The notes below the pieces were generated by a model. It was not told the DNA's origin, made no database searches, and saw only the letters and a list, made by a program, of their open reading frames with translations. This document shows positions 1-13,000 of a stretch of 64,000 bases of DNA, piece after piece. Both the position numbers and the translations under genes were made by a program. This DNA comes from Gordius sp. MW1 (Eukaryota; Nematomorpha; Gordioida; Gordea; Gordiidae): assembly GCA_964036665.1 (NCBI GenBank), contig OZ038527.1, positions 26,819,901 through 26,883,900 of the forward strand, written 5' to 3'. The stretch's first letter is position 1, and each line of letters opens with the position of its first letter.

Positions 1-170
1 GAGTACTAAATTCGTATGCTATATCTACCAACAAACATCACTCTTTCCCTTCATTTACTCCTCTCTCTTTCTCCTCTAGCTCTAATCTCATCCTCATCTC
101 GCTCGTGTGCTAAAGCTAGCCAAATTTCGCTCTGCTTCGTTTTATATTTAGATATATATGTTGTTGTGAT
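1..170. other. Unit 1 left boundary with CT-rich insert
   Basis: The first bases (gagtacta) match the unit boundaries at about 22161 and 51561. About 130 bases follow, rich in CTC/TCT, absent from the other two copies, before alignment resumes at atatatgttgttgtg. No gene is seen here. Confidence 0.5.
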
Positions 171-456
171 TTTTATTTTAAACTTTTTGTTATAAAATGC
201 AATATGGTTTCGAGATGATAGCCATCCTTTTATTAGAGATCGGTTTCAATCCCCCCCCTCCACATCTTTTTACACAATTATAGCAATACTGGACCACTAG
301 GGAAAAAACTAAAAACATATTATCGTTGAGAGTAAAATTATCAGAAATATTAGTCAGACTGCGGGTTATTTTATCGTAGACCTGCGTTATGTAAAATTCC
401 TTGATAAAAATATCAAATAATCTGGCAATGTATAAAATGTTAGCTCTATGTGTAAC

Positions 457-1053
457 CTCCTTCAGTTATAATAATTATGGTGGCTTCATCTACCACTACA
501 CTATCGCCGTTGGCTATTTTATAAGGGGATTCTCTGATGAGAATTCCCACACGAGAGGATATGTCATCTACCGGATCTTCAAAGAAGAGCTTAAACACAA
601 TCAGGAAGTAACCTTCGCTATATGTAACATTATTTAGGTATCATAAAATATTCTGACAAGTTCCACTTTTAAAAATTTAAAATATTTTGTACAGGTGTGT
701 AAGAGACTAAATATAAATGATAATGAGTACTTGTCGTAGTCCATATTCATACGAACATAGCTCTCATCAAAATTTAGAGAAAATTTGTGTTGCAACTAAA
801 ATAAATTGCATACATAGGGAGTACTATTTGAAAAAATCAGAAAAGGGTTTTGAAAAAAATATGTATATGAATTCACAGATTACTTTAAACACAATTTATA
901 AGGATTTAAGGGGGTGATTTAATTTAAAGCAAATCAAAAAAGTTACCAGCATGCTTATGTGATTTCTTAGGAAAATTGTTTCTGCATGTGATTCATTTTG
1001 AACCCTCTTGACATCAAATCTGACGTTCAGCAAACAATTGAATTTATTTGATG
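457..1053 (-). CDS. Gene C SEA domain (three exons)
   Basis: Exons 947-1053, 731-795 and 457-617 join in phases 0 and 2 into a juxtamembrane domain of about 110 residues. It contains FSLNFDESYVRM, then EGYFLIVFKLFFEDPVDDIS, and ends with NGDSVVVDEATI. The GDSVVV stretch resembles the GSVVV autoproteolysis site of SEA domains such as mucin-1, at the expected C-terminal position. The domain sits directly before the TM exon in the sister genes, the usual place for SEA. It may self-cleave to leave a non-covalent heterodimer; this is inferred, because the Asp between Gly and Ser is atypical. All three exons are open. Confidence 0.72.
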
Positions 1054-4000
1054 CTTTATAAGATAAATATTGTAAACAAATAATTAGGTCGGAAATAAAA
1101 ATATAAGCGGGTTTAGGAGTTTTCAGTTCAAAATGCTTAACACTTACTTATAAGGATGAAAAAATATAATAATTTTTGAAGCCGCTTGAGATAGATGGCC
1201 TAATATTTCTATTAGTTGCTGCACACTTCTAACTTAATTTAGTTTTTTGAGATAAGATGGGACTAACATATTTATAAGTCTCATATCATGCGTTAAATGT
1301 GAAATATGCAAGCTATGAATACGTTTAGGCCGAACTCATTTAAGTTAACAACTTTCGACACTAATGAAAGAACTTGTCTTATAATCACTATTTATATGTC
1401 GTTTGCATAATGGATTCGGCAGAGCTATATGAATTCAGGTCATCTATTAGTTTTTTTAGAAAGTTAGAAGAATATAAGGATCTAAAAATAGTCTAAGTTC
1501 TTACTCTTGAACAATATCTCAAACGTGACATACCTGGTGTACATGTGTAAGAACCTGTAGACTTTTCCTCATTTAAGCACTTACAGCTTGATCCTACACA
1601 ATCCATATCACGTGCTAAAGCTTTGCATTCATTTGTGCTTAAACAAGCTTCTCCTATCTTTTTACCTAACATTCATTTTATTAATAAAGTAATCTTATAT
1701 TATAAACTTAATCAAAACTAGATGCACTGAAGCAAAGGAACCACCATATAGTATCTACTTTTTTAAAACGATAATCTAAATAATCCAATTATTAGTAAAC
1801 GTGTCTGCTATTTTATAGCCCTCTAGGCTAGGTGGCTTATTTATTGACCCTCAAATGGCGTAATTTGGTTCATCTCAACTCACTATTAGCAACTAGAAAG
1901 AGAGGTCGCTTAAATTTTATAAGATAACGTGAAAATAAAAAACGGTCTAAAGTGAAGATTTATTGAAAAGGTTTCCAATATGTATTATATAACTTAAAAA
2001 TGGGTAACATTAAAATTTAGTTTTAGCATGCGATTCTTTGGCTGGCGAAACAAACCTGGTATTAATATATGTCAATTAAAACTTAGCTAGTCACTATTTG
2101 CCTCCTGATTTCAAATATCTTTTAATCTAAACGAAATCAAATAAAATTATATTTGTTTCATGTTTTACGGCAAATATTTGAATACATTATAAATATTAGA
2201 GATATGCATGTCATCGCATCCTAGCCTTAATTTAACTTATGATTATTTGGCTTAAAATAGCATTCGCACATTCAGCTGAATACAGTATCAAAATCGAATA
2301 TACACCTTTTTTGATCAACTGGCGTCAATGAGTAAAATAAACATAAATATTTGAGTAAATTGTACTAACCCAGCTTGCACTTCTTAGCTTCTTCGTACAT
2401 AGCCTCCTCACAGGTGCACTTGGCGTAGAGACAAGTGTAGCCAAATTCCAAATGACTACATCTTACTTTGGTGTCGCAAAAGCCTCCTACCTGCAGCGCT
2501 TCATTTTATAAAAGTATATTCGAAATTTTCCGGTTAAGTATTTAAAAAAGTGATTTCTAACTTATGCTCATTGTTGAATGATTTTTTAATAGATTTAATT
2601 ACATTAGATTATCGGCAATCGTAGCATAGAATAATATTTTCAAATGCGTTTTATTAATTAACGTAACGACAATTTGAAGAATTTTGACTAACTTTAAGAA
2701 ATTGTAAATTGTGCCAAGTGTAAAGTGAGCAAAGGTTATAGATGAAAATCACTAAAATGTTAATTATTTCATAGACATGTTGTTTGGTCACGTTCGTCTC
2801 TTCCCTAATATAATATTCGTTGGCAGGTAGCTTACTATGATGTTACTTATATTATATCACCATCATATTTAGAATTATATCGTTTGAACAATTTTAAGAC
2901 TACTACATAAATTATTTAAATAAATTGCAAATTAATAGGGATACACATACGTATAAAGCAGACTTCACGTTTTGGACCAAAGGTACTGTTGATACACACG
3001 CATTTGGAGTTTTTGGTCGATTCGCATTCAGGTACCATTATTTCTAAAAAAAAAAAAATTTCAGTCATCTAAATGATAATTATTTGAAAACTTTTTAAAT
3101 AATACTACATCCTACATAAAACCGGCAAGAGGGATCTTACAAGTCGCATTTGCGATGTTTTTACAAATATACTACTTAATAGTCTGTCTAAATAATGATA
3201 GATTTGTATTACAATTCAAGTTTAGTAAACCTTTGACCAATTCGTGAACATTTTATTGCTAACATAGCGAAATGGGACCCAACTACTAGTTATTTAGAGT
3301 TTGGTATATTATAATCGAGGTAAAATGGTTATTTTAAACCTGGGTTAACTGGAACAATACATATGAAAAATGAATAAATGTGATTGAACCTTTAGTTATA
3401 GCATCATGGGTCTTAATTACTTTACAAAATAAATGTTAGATACCAGATAGAAATAAGTCGTCTTCGGGTATATAATTAAATATTTAAGCTGATTTCTCAT
3501 AGTACCCATAGCTTATAGCTCAATTATATAAATCACATGAAAGTTTACTTTTAACACAGCGGTTGTCGTAGTAAGAACTATGAGAATTGCACATGCATAG
3601 CTTTTTATCAGCTAATTCGCGACATTCACTCATCTCAATCATTGCCGAACATTCCTTATCAGCTGTACATTCATCGCCTAATTTCTTTTCTTACATGTTA
3701 CATAATAAGTGTGATTTAAAAGATTAAAAAACAAACAAATTTTGCTCCTGAGAAGGAGGTTTAAATAATCATTAATATATTTTACAAAACCAATTTACAA
3801 AAACCCCTTCTTTTATCTCAATATCAATTCGGACTTTAAGTTGGCAACATTGATGTGCTATGTGATCGGGCCACTAAAATAGTGGCAACAGCAAATTAAG
3901 TCTATATAAAGCATGGTAAACATATTACTTTTTATAAATTACCCCTTCATTCGTTACCTACTTTTAAAGAGCCAGCCTATATTACTTCTAGTTCTAGCTA

Positions 4001-7000
4001 AACCAAAGGTCACATCCCTATTTGCACGCATTCCCTAACGGATTAAGAGAGACTTTGGAAAAACAACTTATTATAGCTTTAACGTAAACATATTTCATTT
4101 CATCGGAACGTAATTCAACTAAATTGTAGTAAAGAATGTTGTTTAATACGTTTGAAACAATTGTAATCCACGTTTTTTTCGGGTTCTTTGGTATATTCGT
4201 GATCGCATTTACATTTGCCATAATGATCGATGCCGCGTTCTATTACGCACAGTAACCCAGGCACACAATTCCCAGCTTGGCAGCGCTGTTCACCGAGTTT
4301 ACCTAAAATCATACCGGATTAAAAACCCTTTTTTAAAATAGGAGTTTGTTGGAAGGGATATTTATCAATTGTCTCCGTATGCCATACATAACTCAATGAC
4401 TAATAAAGCCATTCCTATGTATTAAAAATTGTTCAAATGATAGAATCATTCATCATTATTTACATATATTCTTGTGCTTTATAATGATAAATAGTTAATC
4501 CCAGGCTACAAAGTTAGGTTTGAAGCTAATAAACTCTTCAATCTCTTGAAAAATTTAATTAGTCTGCAAATTGAGGGTAATACCAGGAACACAAGCACGC
4601 TGATTTTTTTTAGCGCAAAGGGTTAATCCCGGAGCATAATCTGTGACGCATTTGCAAATTTTATCGATACAACGCATGTTGCCTCGCATGGCACATGGCC
4701 GCGTAGCGCTACAACGCTCTCCGTAGTATATATCTGAGGATAAAATAATAGAGTATTATTTACGAATTTTAAAATAAAACCGTATAAAGAGCCCTAATAT
4801 TTATAAAGTTTTCCAAATTATTGGATATAACATAACTTTGAGATTATTTCATATAATAGTTTTGTCCCATTATTTCTTAGCAATGCATAAAACATCTTAT
4901 GTTTATAAAACAACAAATAAGATGTTCTGATTAGAATCACTTTTCAATTGACACTTATCTTTTAAAATCTTAATAACGTTTCATCTATGTGACAATAAAA
5001 TTATGTATTAATGGAAAACATCGATCACCTTTTGTAAAGCATATGTAATTGCGATCGGTATAACAATCAGCTTGTAAGACGATTATGGATTTGCCTCTAA
5101 AGCGTAGATATAGGCATTCACCTACACCCTCAACTTCTAATCGACTATCTTTACTAAATAGAATTAAACTCATATTAGTATTAAGATAAAGTATTTAAAC
5201 CACCTTTTAAATAAAGTTATGCATTAATTGAAAATATTTTAACTAAATATCATAATCTTTAAAATAAGTATCTAGGCTTTTCATTTTAGTGTATTAGCAA
5301 CACGATAAATAAGTTTACTTTTATAAAAGTCTCACTCAAAGAATCATACTTTTCACACTTTTAAATGGCAAGAAACTTCCTATTGCGTTTGAATTTGATG
5401 CTTTCTATTAGTGATGGTGAAATAGCGTTTGATAGGCGCTAAAGATATAGCACATAGTCACTTGGGGGCGCTAAAGCTATAGCACACAGTCACTTAGAGG
5501 CGCTAAAGCTATAGCACATAGTCACTTATGCTATAGCACATAGTCACTTGGAAGCGCTAGAGGTGTTGCACCTATTCACATAAGGCGCTAGAGCTATAGC
5601 GTGGCGCTAACATTGTTATAAAATATATAGATTCAATTGAATTATTATGCGCGCATGTGGCACCACACGTGCGTATATTAATGCGATTAATAATGCAATT
5701 TAACCTATAATTTTTATAACAATGTTAGCGCCACGCTATAGCTCTAGAACCTTCAAGTGACTATGTGCTATAGCTCCAGCGCCTTGTGTGACTATGTGGC
5801 TCTAGCGCCTCCAAGCGACTTTGTGCTATAGCTTTAGCGCCTCTAAGTGACTATGTGCTATAGCTTTAGCGCCTCAAAGTGACTATGCGCTATAACTTTA
5901 ACGCATCCAAGCGACGTTGCTATGTAGATGGGAGGCGCTACACGCGCTGGGCTAAGCGTTTCACCATCACTACTTTATATATGCAATTTTAACTAAATAC
6001 TAAACAAAATCATACCCCAAATGATCACCAATGGAATCTAATATTATGAATACTCACCTAGGATCAAACCTAGCTTGTCGACCATCCTCGTGATAATATA
6101 AATTGTTTTTGCTACGAATCCCAACCCTCCATAAGATATCTTGTTTATCACCATCTAACGTTCGACTAAGAACCACCTTTAAATAATGAAAGGGTCAGTT
6201 AATGCAATATGAAATTTAGAAATTAAATTGAAAACTATACTCGTTATAAGACCTTTATAGAATTTTTAGATTCTGTATGCACTTTATAAGCCTAACAACT
6301 AGATGTATATTATTAGTTTGTGACATTGACGAGTTCACCTGTAGCACGCAAAAATTCATGTTAAAAAAATGTCATCATTTCACGGCAGGCGGGCCTTAGA
6401 TTTAGAAAAAACTAGGCCCCTTGAGCCTTATTCTCAGTATGAAATTTTATTTTTTCTAACAAGTATAAGCAAGCCTTTCATTTGACCATCTAATCCAAAC
6501 ATAAATTATGGAAACTTTATGCTATGTTAGATTTATTTAACAAGAATTACACAAAACTCTCGGGATCCACTATTATAAAATTCGCAAATTGTATGAAAAA
6601 ATTACTAAGAATTTTAATATAAATTAAACATTTTCGGAAAAGTTAAATTAAGGAATTTATAAAACGTCATAAAAAACGTCATTATTTATACATTGTAATA
6701 CAAAATAATAATACTTTTGAATACTTATTTCAATCCAGAGACCTGCCTTACTTATACATAGGCCCGGTGTAGGGTTATCACATTTACATGTTATCAGATT
6801 TATATGCGTAATAGAACGCACTAATTGGCTACAAGCCTAAAAGTAAACAAGATCACGTGACTTCGCCACATCGCCATTGGTTATGAACTTTATACAGAAC
6901 AATTGAACGCGTAGAAAACACTCGTTACGAGATTAAATAAACAAGTGTTACCAGATTTATATTTAAGTAAGAAATATATTGATACATGCAATAGTTTTAT

Positions 7001-10000
7001 TTAAAGTTGTAGATAAAGAATTTAAGTAAGTAATATATTTGATACATGCAATATGTTTTATTTAAAGTTGTAGATAAAGATTTTTCAATTGGAACTATTA
7101 TAAGTTGTGTAGAGATTTTCTCACATTCCTACACTGTAAGTAATATATTTATACATACAATATGTTTTATTTAAAGTTGTAGGTAAAGATTTTTCAAATT
7201 TGGAAATATTTTAGGGTATGTAGAGATTTTCCCACATTCCTACATTTAAGTAAGTAATTGATACATGCAATATGTTTTATTTAAAGTTGTAGATAGTAAT
7301 CAATTAATAGAATGTTGTTATGGTAATGAAGAGTTTTGAGAATGGCCAAACAGACACTTTTGAGGGTAGATGAGAGGGTCAAACGTGGAATGATTGAGCC
7401 AGGAACAAGATATATTGAAAAGTACAGCACTTTTCAATATACAAATATTCATATGGGATGCCAAATATGCTCTCAATATAAATGATAATGTCCTGTGAGA
7501 CATGTCCAAATTTTGTCCAACAAGGACAAAAACACATCAACTTTACATCCTGTAGTGAGGCCCTGAAGTACAATAATATTATGGATATTTGTAACAAGCT
7601 TTTGACAAAGAAATTAGCATTCTTCTATGTTAATCATGATGGTTATTTTTTTTTAATTAGTTCATGCTTTTCCAATGTGGTCACATATTGCTGTATATGA
7701 CTCCCAAACTTAATATGACCTGCTGTTTATTTGGCTTCCCATAAGTAAAAGATTAATTATAAGTTAATTGTTTTTATAGGGACTAATTAAGGTGAACTAA
7801 TACAAAGCATTGCTTCACCTCTGCCTACTTTCAATCTAATGGTTTAGTCAAGCAACCAATATCAATCATACATGGGCTGTCAATTCACCCTCTTATCCAA
7901 AATTCATTATTGAGATATATGTTTTAGCATTATTTTATAAACAATTATTTTTAAATATTTAATTTATGCTCATTGTATTGTTTTCTTTGTTCCAGGTTAA
8001 TAAAGCTACTTTGCAATTCATAAACATTTGTTTGAACTGTATTTGTAATAATATAACATATAAAAAATAAAGCAACAATTTAATCATAATATTAAAATGA
8101 ATTATTTGTATATAAATTAATTTAAACAAATTAATAACTTAAGATTCATTATAATTGAGCAATTTAATCTATTGTCTTATTTATAGTACCTTTGAATATA
8201 ATAAAACATAGTTAAACCTAAAGAATAATCATATCATAAAAATAAATTGGTTGAGCAATTTAATTATAAAATACACATTTTTAGAAATTGGGTTCAAAAT
8301 TTGTTAATTTTTTCTAATCCATAAAAAAAATTCATCATAAATAAATAGCTATATATATTAAATTGATATATTTCACTTAATTCAATTTTGAATTTGTTTA
8401 CAAATTCAAAAATGGCTGTCAATCACGACATATGTCAATCAAAGTCAGATTGACAATGAAATCTGACAATACGTGAATATGATAACCTGACACCGGCCCA
8501 TGCCCTCTTGCAGGATTTCTTTCAGGGGGGAGCCCGGGGGGATTGCCCCCCCGGGCAATTCCAAATGCCCCCCCGGAGAGTTTTGATTGAAGGAAGCATG
8601 AACTCAAGTTCCATCATGAAGTCATAAATTATATTAATAGGCTAAAATTGAAATTCAATAAATTATTTTAATTTGTCAATAAAAAAATATAAAATTGGCG
8701 AAATTAAATTTTTTTACAAATCAGGTGGAAATCATTCATAGTAATGATTTTTTACGTATCGATGCATTCGACCTAAGTTCAACTGACCAAATATCTATGA
8801 ATGTCTATAAATGTCTATGAATATTTAACGATAATGCTCCTTGAGAGGCGTTTACAGAGACGAAAACGTGAGGGGTAGTGTTTTAGGTCGGGGTTTTAGG
8901 TTAGGGTTAGAGTTAGATGCACACATTTAAATCGACAAATGCATTTTCGTAGACATTTATTGGTCTTTTGCTTTTTGGTCAATTGCAACTAAATCGATTT
9001 TTTAACATCTGTGAACCCTAATTTACAATCTTGAAAGTTACAAATTATCTTTATATCAATAGGTAAATAAACATAAATAAAATGCTTTTAGAATTATTAA
9101 ATCACTATCGTCTATCTTACTTATAAACTTAAAGTGAATTATTATTAATAATAGATTCTATTGTTTGTTTTTTATTGATATAATATGCTTATTTTGTGTG
9201 GTATACGTGTATACCACGTAACCATATGTTGATATATCGCGTTTTAATGTCCGCGGTATACTTTGATCTTACTTAGATTTATTTTATTAATATTAATGTA
9301 AAAGGGTTAAAGAACGGTTCTGCAATCCTTATAATTAAAAAAAGGAATTGGTCAAAGGAAGGCATTTTTACCGCGGGTTAACCTAGACGCGGAAGTGGCT
9401 AATTTTCTTTGACGCTTTCTTTTTTTAATTACTTTTTATTTTAATTTTTAACCCAGCCACATATGGAACTCATTTTTGCAGCCCCGTCTGAAGATTTCCC
9501 GTACATTGCTCGTTCAATCAAGTCCACCACCCTGGGAAGATTCAACAGCTATAAAAGCGAAATCCCATGTCAATAATTCAGTCCTTATAAATTTTTCCAA
9601 TACTTTGTACTCTTCCTAAATCCTTGTAATTGTCCCCAATCCCTACATTTTCCCCCTTTTATTGTAATTTTACGAAACATTTCAGTTTTACCGTCGCCAA
9701 TTATTTTAATTGTAGATCGCCTTTAATCGCCTTTAATTGTAAATATTTAGACGTATTAGCGTAAATAAAGTTATTTTAAATCCTTCGCTCAGCCTTTTTT
9801 ACCCGCCGGTCATTACATTTTGAATTGCAGATGTCTGTTAAATATAAAAGTAATCTTTTACACTACTTTAGTAAAAAGGAAAAGCCTAATAAAAAAGACG
9901 GTATATGATTCATTTAATGATTATGCGTGTATGTATCTATTTATATATCACCAATAAAAATCAGTAAATATTATACAAAATGGTTTAGCAATTAAAAAAT

Positions 10001-13000
10001 TTTTCACCCCCCCCCCGGAAATTGAAAATGCCCCCCGGAGCATTTTTTCTGAACGAAACCCTGGCCCGGGCAATAATTTTTCTAACGAGGCAATCCGAGT
10101 TTAGACCATTTGCTAGCCGGGCCTGGTGGTCTCTAGTTTAAACCATTGTGGTTAAAATTTTACTTTACGAGTTTTACATTAGGCAAATTATACATTTAAT
10201 TTAGTTTTTAATTCAATTTTAACCATGTCAATGACAACAATATTTGGTTCAATAAATTTTACTAAACCCATGATCAATCAATTTACCATCCCATGAGGAT
10301 TATAAATTACGAGTTGAATTTGATCATTAATTTTCTCAATTGTAGGATTATCTCACTCAGATTCTTCAAAAAGAAATTAAAGAAAATATAAATAAAGCAT
10401 GCATAAATGAAGAGTTTACTTTGGGTACGAATATTAATAATTTATTATTATATATCTTTTGAATTAGCGCTAGCAATTTATAAAAACAAAGAATTACAAG
10501 TAAGTTTAAATAAGCTTATTAAACGCTCAGAAAAACTGAATGATTAATTATCCTAATTCCTGATAATTTGGCTTGTATCAGTATTAATCCTATGGGTATG
10601 TTTTCCTTTTATGTTAACACGTGCTCTGCGACCGAAATAATTTTAGTCTAAATATTGTTAAAATTAGAAAATAAAATCTAATTTCAAATTAATTATGTTA
10701 ATCAATTATTACTATCAGCGCACTACATTTAATTTAATAAAATGTTTGCATCATAATTTTAAATTATTTCTAAATTTGCTCCCCTTAGACAACGCCACTG
10801 AACATTAAGTTATTCCATACATTCAACATTTGTTTTTTGGTGCCAATGGGGAGGGGGAGGGCGGGTTTATGCAGAAAACCCTACGAATGCCTACGCCACT
10901 GGGCAGAGAGCACATTATATTGATATAGTTGAATAAAACTTATTTTTAAGGAATGTAATATTAATAGTAACTATATCGTCGATAGATTTGGGGCTCCATA
11001 AGGATAATCCTCTCGTATTACACCCCTTTGAAGCAACATCACCAACTTCCTTGGCTTCCTTCGTAGCAATGATACAGACCTCGCTATTAGGACTAACTCT
11101 GATTCCATTGTCGGGGCAAGGCAAGCTACAATAAGCTAGGAAATAGAAGATGAGGGCATAACATGGACAAAACTGTGAGATGGATTAATGTGTGGGTTAA
11201 ATTATTTACTGCATTCGCTAGCATCCAGCATCGGAGTCCAACAAACCTTGGCATAGTTTGTATCGCACATTTCCGAAATAAAACCTACGTTGTTGAAGGT
11301 CATACAACTTGCTTTTTGTTTATACTTGGGCTTGGGCTCCTCCCATGCCCCCCAAGTTCTAAAATCATTAACTTACTTTAAAATAGTTATTAAATTATGT
11401 TATATCAAATGATTTTTTTAATTCAGCATGTTCTTAAATACACAGTGGCTTATGGAAGGGGGGAGGGGGCAGGGTTGATTTTGGATTTACCCATTGACAA
11501 AAAATTTAAAACAAAATTTCGGAATTATACGGAAAAAATCATTGATATTTATAAGACTGTCGTTAAATTAATTTAAGATTTGATATTATAAATCTACTAA
11601 TTTAAGATTTTGTATATACAAAATGTTTCCCTCAGTGGGTGTTTGTAAATGAAAAAATATTTGATTCCCAATAACCTCTCTAAAAACTATTTTAACTTGA
11701 GGAAGAAGCTAACACAAGCCTAATTTTTGTTTATAGAGTAATTTATTACGCAATTTTTCTAAGCGTTTAACATGCTTATTTATACATGATTTAGATACCC
11801 TGATTTAGAAATTGCGAGTGTCATTACCACTAGAAAAGAGAATAATAATATAACCAAATATTTTTGGGGAAGGTCCAGGCTGTGCCGTGCTTTGCCAAAA
11901 TTTGCGATTTATGCTCAGACTATATCTAATGTTAACGGGCCGGGAACGGGTTTTTTATTGTACAAGTGAGTCAATTAACTAAAAGGCCCGCGCATATTGT
12001 TAGTTAGAACAATGGCCCTGGTTGGCAAATACAGAAAAATTGAAAGAAGCTCTTTGCGCTTTTTTTAAGTACGCAAAAATCCAACGTTGATACTAAATGC
12101 ATGTATAATTCTGATTAAATTTTGTTTAATCGAACTATTTATGACATTAAATTAAAACAACCCCCGTCCTCCCCTCCATTTGGGCATCCTGCCTACGCCA
12201 CTTTAAGTCGCATTTGCTCAATTGGACTATCGCTCAAAGGATCTACAGCAAATCAAAATGTAGTTTAAATTTGAAAAGCATGTTTATAACTAACTAGTTT
12301 TATATCTATTTATGTTATAGACGCTTTATAAGGTTACAAAAGTTTATATTAAGCTTATAATATATAAAGCTTAAATTTTTTATTGCTGCATATATATTTA
12401 CTTTCATAGTTTAAATTAAAGGCTTTATAATAAGTTTATTGCATGTACAATGTTTAATATTAATATATATAGATATAATTATACATGGGCGTAGCCAGCA
12501 TTGGGATTAGAGGGGGGCAATAATGATTTAGGGAGGGGCAAAATGATCCTTTTTTGAAATTTTAGCCATAATTTTAATAAATTTCAGCAAATTTTTGGAT
12601 TTAGAGGGGGGCAGCCGCCCCTCCCTGCCCCCCTTGGCTACGCCCATGTAATTATATAATAATACTTAAATTTAAATTTTTAATTATTGAGTTGTGCAGT
12701 ATATGTTTAAACACATTAGCATAGCGCTTAAAATGATATGCACACTTTATAATTACCTCCTCTAACAATGATATTAAGTCGTTATTTATGATAATCTAAT
12801 CTAGAATAAACCATAAGTACGCCATGGTCTTAATCTAATCACAGTCTAAAATTGTCATTTGGGTTTAAAATATAGTAATTCTTCTTTGGCATTTATATGT
12901 TAGGTTTAATGGATTTACATGATATCAGCTGTGTAATTTGGTGTAAAGCATTGGTTACTCCAGCAAGCCACTAGGGTTATGTTCGTGTAATATGTTTTAA

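Larger units (their letters stand above)
6767..10060. other. 3.3-kb unit 1-specific insertion, non-coding
   Basis: Unit 2 goes directly from ataggcc (about 31400) to the aacgaagcaatccga segment, whereas unit 1 has 3.3 kb between the equivalent points. The insert contains a degenerate tandem repeat (6960-7290), a 72-codon open stretch at 7482-7700 that I cannot assign, GC-rich near-palindromes at about 8500-8600 and 10005-10070 (runs of C and G around cccgggc), and a telomere-like motif segment at 8750-9000. It looks like a compound of several degraded elements. Confidence 0.4.

Noticed and set aside
401-637. 78-codon plus-strand open frame
   Set aside because: It overlaps the SEA exon of gene C on the opposite strand; conservation among the three copies follows the minus-strand frame.
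717-917. Plus-strand frames at 717-917 and 24376-24576
   Set aside because: Similar in both units only because they are antisense to the second SEA exon and its intron.
7482-7700. 72-codon frame MIMSCETCPNF...
   Set aside because: Possible coding relic in a 3.3-kb insertion, but there is no recognised domain and open frames on both strands overlap; too weak to call.
8880-8925. Interstitial telomere (ttagggttag)
   Set aside because: The repeats are irregular and match the core of a MITE near 63600, so a mobile-element origin is more likely.
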